NCBI GenBank assembly: GCA_016200895.1
Contig: JACQDX010000120.1
Coordinates: forward strand, 1-52,338
Direction of reading: 5' to 3'
From: Burkholderiales bacterium
GTDB taxonomy: Bacteria; Pseudomonadota; Gammaproteobacteria; Burkholderiales; Burkholderiaceae_D
DNA: 52,338 bases
Below the pieces are notes generated by a model. It did no database searches. It saw only the letters and a list, made by a program, of their open reading frames with translations, and was not told the DNA's origin. Positions 49,398 to 52,338 of this stretch are shown in pieces. A program made the translations under genes and the position numbers. The first letter of the stretch is position 1. The number at the start of each line of letters is the position of its first letter.

Positions 49398-49922
49398 TCA
49401 GGTTTTCTCGACGATATTTTTTATGCTGAGCAGGCCTTCATCAAATTTGCCACCGACCATTTTATCCATATTGAAAAACAGCCCCATGAGTTTGGACATG
49501 AAATTGCTGGGGCCAAACATGGCGTGGCTGACGACGGTGCTACCGTCTTTGTTTTCCAGACGGAACTCTATGGTGTTTTGTGCAGCAAACGGTTTGTAAA
49601 AATTGATTTGCAGGCGCAAATAATTAAAGGGCTGGGTATCGAGGATTTCCATCTTGCCCTCACCAAGCTCCTTGTTTCCCTTCCACGCATATATCGCCCC
49701 CTTGCCTAGCTCTGCGCCGCTATAAGTACGCTGGACAGCGGGGTCAGCTTTTTCCCACGGCGACCAGGCTTCCCATTCATGGAAGTCATTAATCAATGGA
49801 AAAATCTGCTCAGGGCTGGCACGCATGCTCAGCGCACGCTCCACCCTGAAATCGTCAGGTCTGGCGGCGACAAACAAAATAAAGGCAATCAGCAAAAGGA
49901 TGACAATGGCTGCTAATATCAT
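49398..49922 (-). CDS. membrane-anchored SRPBCC-family protein
   Basis: A 174-residue protein with one N-terminal transmembrane helix (ILAAIVILLLIAFILFVAA) and a polyketide-cyclase/SRPBCC domain (FRVERALSMRASPEQIFPLINDFHEWEAWSPWEK, then HAMFGPSNFMSKLMGLFF). This family motif is common in Proteobacteria and function is unknown; lipid or hydrophobic-ligand binding is expected. CAGGAG lies eight bases before the ATG. Confidence 0.87.
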   Translation of the reverse strand: MILAAIVILLLIAFILFVAARPDDFRVERALSMRASPEQIFPLINDFHEWEAWSPWEKADPAVQRTYSGAELGKGAIYAWKGNKELGEGKMEILDTQPFNYLRLQINFYKPFAAQNTIEFRLENKDGSTVVSHAMFGPSNFMSKLMGLFFNMDKMVGGKFDEGLLSIKNIVEKT

Positions 49923-50011
49923 GATACGACTCCTGTATTGGCTAATGTTGGTAGGGGTTGGTCGATGTTACTCAATGATTGCTGCGTGAGGAAGATAGAT
50001 GCGTTCCAGCA

Positions 50012-50030
50012 TAATGCGCTTACCGCATTA
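50012..50030. promoter_or_regulatory. dyad TAATGC-N7-GCATTA upstream of protease 2 (candidate operator)
   Basis: Perfect 6-7-6 inverted repeat, identical in both arms and spacing to 24440-24458; the spacer is GCTTACC here and TCACACC there. It is 171 bases before the M10-like start codon. Confidence 0.55.
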
Positions 50031-50129
50031 TTGCCAGTCCAGTTCTTGTTTCAATTAGAAACATTGATCGTGCCCCTGAGCTTGCATTAAAAGGTATATT
50101 TACCAACATATCGTGATTTACTCGCTAAA

Positions 50130-50153
50130 ATACGACATAAGATACGACATAAG
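50130..50153. repeat. 12-bp perfect tandem repeat ATACGACATAAG
   Basis: Two adjacent identical copies (50130-50141 and 50142-50153), 48 bases before the start of the second M10-like gene. The junction reads TAAGAT, a weak -10 match. Confidence 0.85.
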
Positions 50154-50201
50154 CCCTGCAAGATATCGCTAACGGACTGCATTCACCTATTACTTATTAC
50201 C

Positions 50202-51851
50202 ATGTCTACACCCAGCTCTGCCGCAAACACGACCACGGTACCATTAACTGGCCAGGCTCTGATTGATGCGATCATCCATGCGATTAAATGGGGATCATCG
50301 ACAACGTCTACCACTATCACATATAGTTTTCCCTGGAGTAGTGGTGACTCTTATTTTTATGGCAGCACTTCTAGCGGCAAGTATTCCACGCTGGAAGAAC
50401 AAAAAGCTACATCACACTTTGCCCTGAGTGCAGAGCAGCAATTGTCTGCCACCAAGGCTTTGCAAGCCTGGGCTGATGTGGCCAATCTGAACTTTGTTGC
50501 TGTACCAGACAATATCAGCAGTGCAGGTGACGTCCGCATCGCCTGGACTTCGGCAGTCGATATGACTGTGACGAATAAAAAAGCCTGGGGCTGGGCCTAT
50601 CAACCAAATAAAAATTATCCCGATGGTGGTGATATCTGGATTTCTACGGAAAGTTCTGCCGCCACCAGCAAAAACTGGGGTACAGGTTCGTATAACTTCA
50701 TGTCGCTGATACATGAAATTGGTCACTCGCTGGGTCTGAAACATCCCTTTGATGAGGGCACAAATTTGCCGGCTTCGCAAGATACCCGGCAATTTACGAT
50801 CATGTCGTATACCGACATACAAAATGATTTGTTCAGGACCATCACCTACGATGCCAACAACAAACCGGTGTTTACTTTCCAGGATGTGGTACCTGAAACA
50901 CCGATGGTATATGACATCGCGGCCATGCAATATCTGTATGGTGCAAATAACAGCTACAGGACCGGGAACGATAGCTATACCTTTGACCCGAATACTCCGT
51001 TTTTAAAAACCATCTGGGATGCGGGTGGCAACGATACAATTTCTGTCTCCAACTTTACGCTGGCTTGCGTGATTGATCTCACGCCGGGTAATTATTCCGA
51101 TATCCGCATGGCGTCTGCACCAAATCCACCTGGCTATACCGGTGGCACGGTACCAACTTACGATGGTAAACAAAATCTCGGTATCGCCTTTGGTGCCTAC
51201 ATAGAAAACGCCATAGGCGGAGCCGGCAATGACAAGCTGATTGGCAATAAAGTTGACAATACATTTACCGGCAATGGTGGCAACGACACCATAGACGGCG
51301 GCCTGGGCCTGGATGTGGCCAACTACAGCGGCGCACATGGTGCTTACACAGTCACGGCAAGCAGCGGCACCGCCGTTGTTAAAGCTTTGAGCGGCAATGA
51401 CGGCATGGATACGCTGATCAGCGTCGAGCGCCTGCATTTCACCGACGAAAATATCGCCCTCGATATCAGCGGCATCGCCGGACAGGCTTACCGTCTGTAT
51501 CAGGCCGCCTTTGACCGCAAACCCGATTTAAAGGGATTGGGTTACTGGATCAATGACATGGACCACGGATCCAGCCTGACGACGGTGGCGGCTGGCTTCA
51601 TGCTGTCAGCTGAATTCCAGAAACTGTATGGCACCAAGCCCACGAATACCGTGCTGGTTACCAATTTTTACCAGAACGTTTTGCACCGTACACCAGACCA
51701 GTCTGGTTTTAATTACTGGCTGGACCAGCTTAATACCAATAAAATCACCGCTGCTGGTGCCCTCGCCAGCTTTTGTGAAAGCGCCGAAAACCAGGCTCTG
51801 GTCATCGGTTCTATACAAAATGGCATTGAATATCTGGTCTGGCCTGCATAA
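50202..51851 (+). CDS. serralysin-like M10 metalloprotease with C-terminal DUF4214 domain, copy 2
   Basis: A 549-residue protein without an N-terminal signal. The zinc site is HEIGHSLGLKHP with ligands His171, His175 and His181, and the Met-turn is FTIMSYTD. RTX-like repeats follow (GGAGNDKLIGN, GGNDTIDGGLGLD). The DUF4214 module (last 120 residues) again has two units, YRLYQAAFDRKPDLKGLGYW and NFYQNVLHRTPDQSGFNYW, and is far more like that of copy 1 than the catalytic domain is. The leader has no good Shine-Dalgarno (ATTACTTATTACC just before ATG). Type I export is expected; the transporter is elsewhere. A second dyad site lies upstream. Confidence 0.92.
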   Translation: MSTPSSAANTTTVPLTGQALIDAIIHAIKWGSSTTSTTITYSFPWSSGDSYFYGSTSSGKYSTLEEQKATSHFALSAEQQLSATKALQAWADVANLNFVAVPDNISSAGDVRIAWTSAVDMTVTNKKAWGWAYQPNKNYPDGGDIWISTESSAATSKNWGTGSYNFMSLIHEIGHSLGLKHPFDEGTNLPASQDTRQFTIMSYTDIQNDLFRTITYDANNKPVFTFQDVVPETPMVYDIAAMQYLYGANNSYRTGNDSYTFDPNTPFLKTIWDAGGNDTISVSNFTLACVIDLTPGNYSDIRMASAPNPPGYTGGTVPTYDGKQNLGIAFGAYIENAIGGAGNDKLIGNKVDNTFTGNGGNDTIDGGLGLDVANYSGAHGAYTVTASSGTAVVKALSGNDGMDTLISVERLHFTDENIALDISGIAGQAYRLYQAAFDRKPDLKGLGYWINDMDHGSSLTTVAAGFMLSAEFQKLYGTKPTNTVLVTNFYQNVLHRTPDQSGFNYWLDQLNTNKITAAGALASFCESAENQALVIGSIQNGIEYLVWPA

Positions 51852-51912
51852 ATAGCCAGTTTCAGTCTTTCCTGCGCCAAAGCCCGCCACACCTGCGGCG
51901 GCTTACCCTACA

Positions 51913-51965
51913 ATGACGACATATCCGACAGGCTGCTTATAAACTAAGCAGCCTGTTGTCGTCAT
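51913..51965 (+). terminator. long hairpin between protease 2 and dbpA
   Basis: ACAGGCTGCTTA (51928-51939) pairs with TAAGCAGCCTGT (51945-51956), and an outer ATGACGAC (51913-51920) pairs with GTCGTCAT (51958-51965). There is an asymmetric internal loop and no T run. It may be a terminator-like barrier or part of the dbpA leader. Confidence 0.5.
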
Positions 51966-51985
51966 CTTCATACAAAATACACCCC

Positions 51986-52338
51986 ATGTCAGAATCTACA
52001 GCCTTCAACACCCTGCCGCTATCCGCCCCTATGCTCGCCAATCTGGACAGCCTGGGCTATAAGGAAATGACAGCCATACAGGCAGCCAGCCTGCCCATCA
52101 TCCTGCAACAGCAAGACCTGATCGCCCAGGCCAAGACCGGTAGCGGCAAGACTGCCGCCTTTGGCATCGGTATACTGGCCAAACTCAACCCCACTTACTT
52201 TGCTGTGCAAGGTCTGGTGATTTGCCCGACACGCGAGCTGGCGGACCAGGTTGCCAATGAATTGCGCCGCCTGGCCAGGGCCATAGAAAACGTCAAGATC
52301 ATCACTCTGTGTGGCGGCACCGCCATGCGCCCGCAAAT
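51986..52338 (+). CDS. dbpA: DEAD-box RNA helicase, DbpA-like (3' end outside window)
   Basis: The frame is open from ATG 51986 to the window end, about 117 residues. Q motif MTAIQAASLP, Walker A (motif I) AKTGSGKT and motif Ia PTRELADQV are all present, with the F-x16-17-Q spacing upstream. The short N-terminus and ILQQQDLIAQAKTGSGKTAAF favour DbpA, which acts on 23S rRNA in ribosome assembly, over RhlE or SrmB. The diagnostic C-terminal RNA-binding domain lies beyond the window, so the symbol is provisional. Confidence 0.8.
   Translation, partial: MSESTAFNTLPLSAPMLANLDSLGYKEMTAIQAASLPIILQQQDLIAQAKTGSGKTAAFGIGILAKLNPTYFAVQGLVICPTRELADQVANELRRLARAIENVKIITLCGGTAMRPQ

Overview
The window reads as chromosomal DNA of a Betaproteobacterium of order Burkholderiales, most likely family Oxalobacteraceae (Undibacterium-like). 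This is inferred from gene content (DUF1737, DUF1857, SirB2, DUF882, CPBP and S46 families, a Rep-type helicase), GC near 50 % and frequent ATA isoleucine codons; no rRNA or marker gene is present to settle the genus. Coding density is high and most intergenic gaps are short. I see no prophage, CRISPR array, toxin-antitoxin pair or secretion-system operon.

Layout. 1-320: the 3' end of an IS30-family element, then tRNA-Arg(CCG). 0.7-4.1 kb: a large secreted M16 metallopeptidase and an HD-domain protein. 4.2-8.6 kb: DNA polymerase IV (minus strand), a periplasmic thioredoxin-like protein and a four-PAS sensor kinase. 8.6-14.3 kb: an AraC regulator divergent from a GMC oxidoreductase, an amidase/SirB2 pair, and a hexose-6-phosphate mutarotase. 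14.4-20.0 kb: two more M16 paralogues in tandem, so three in 20 kb. 20-24.3 kb: a Tat-exported DUF882 protein, a striking GIN-domain beta-solenoid lipoprotein, a solute-binding protein, an uncharacterised protein and a TonB-C-like periplasmic protein. 25.0-26.6 kb: a serralysin-like metalloprotease with a C-terminal DUF4214 module. 26.6-31.3 kb (minus strand): TraB/GumN protein, a PNPOx-like protein, a second solute-binding protein and Rep helicase.

31.5-37.1 kb is a four-gene signalling operon: HD-GYP response regulator, a pseudo-receiver with Glu at the phosphorylation site, a large hybrid kinase and a stand-alone receiver. It is followed by a DUF1857 protein, a bactofilin-like beta-solenoid protein, a CPBP membrane protease, a DUF1737 protein and a GGDEF/EAL protein at 40.1-42.9 kb, so c-di-GMP synthesis and breakdown are both represented. 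43-49.9 kb: GFA protein, S46 dipeptidyl-peptidase, an AhpD-like protein paired with a PNPOx-FNR-ferredoxin fusion, a second AraC regulator, and two small proteins. 50.2-51.9 kb: a second serralysin-like/DUF4214 protease. The window ends inside a DbpA-type RNA helicase gene.

The main theme is extracellular and periplasmic proteolysis (three M16, two M10-like, one S46, one CPBP) beside a c-di-GMP/phosphorelay cluster. The most suggestive unexplained signals are: an identical dyad, TAATGC-N7-GCATTA, upstream of both M10-like genes in otherwise distant loci; a 14-rung solenoid with strictly alternating 20/19-residue spacing; a Glu-substituted pseudo-receiver; and small tandem-repeat islands with related cores in several intergenic leaders. 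None of these proves a new system, but the shared dyad with the two secreted proteases is the best candidate for an undescribed regulon.
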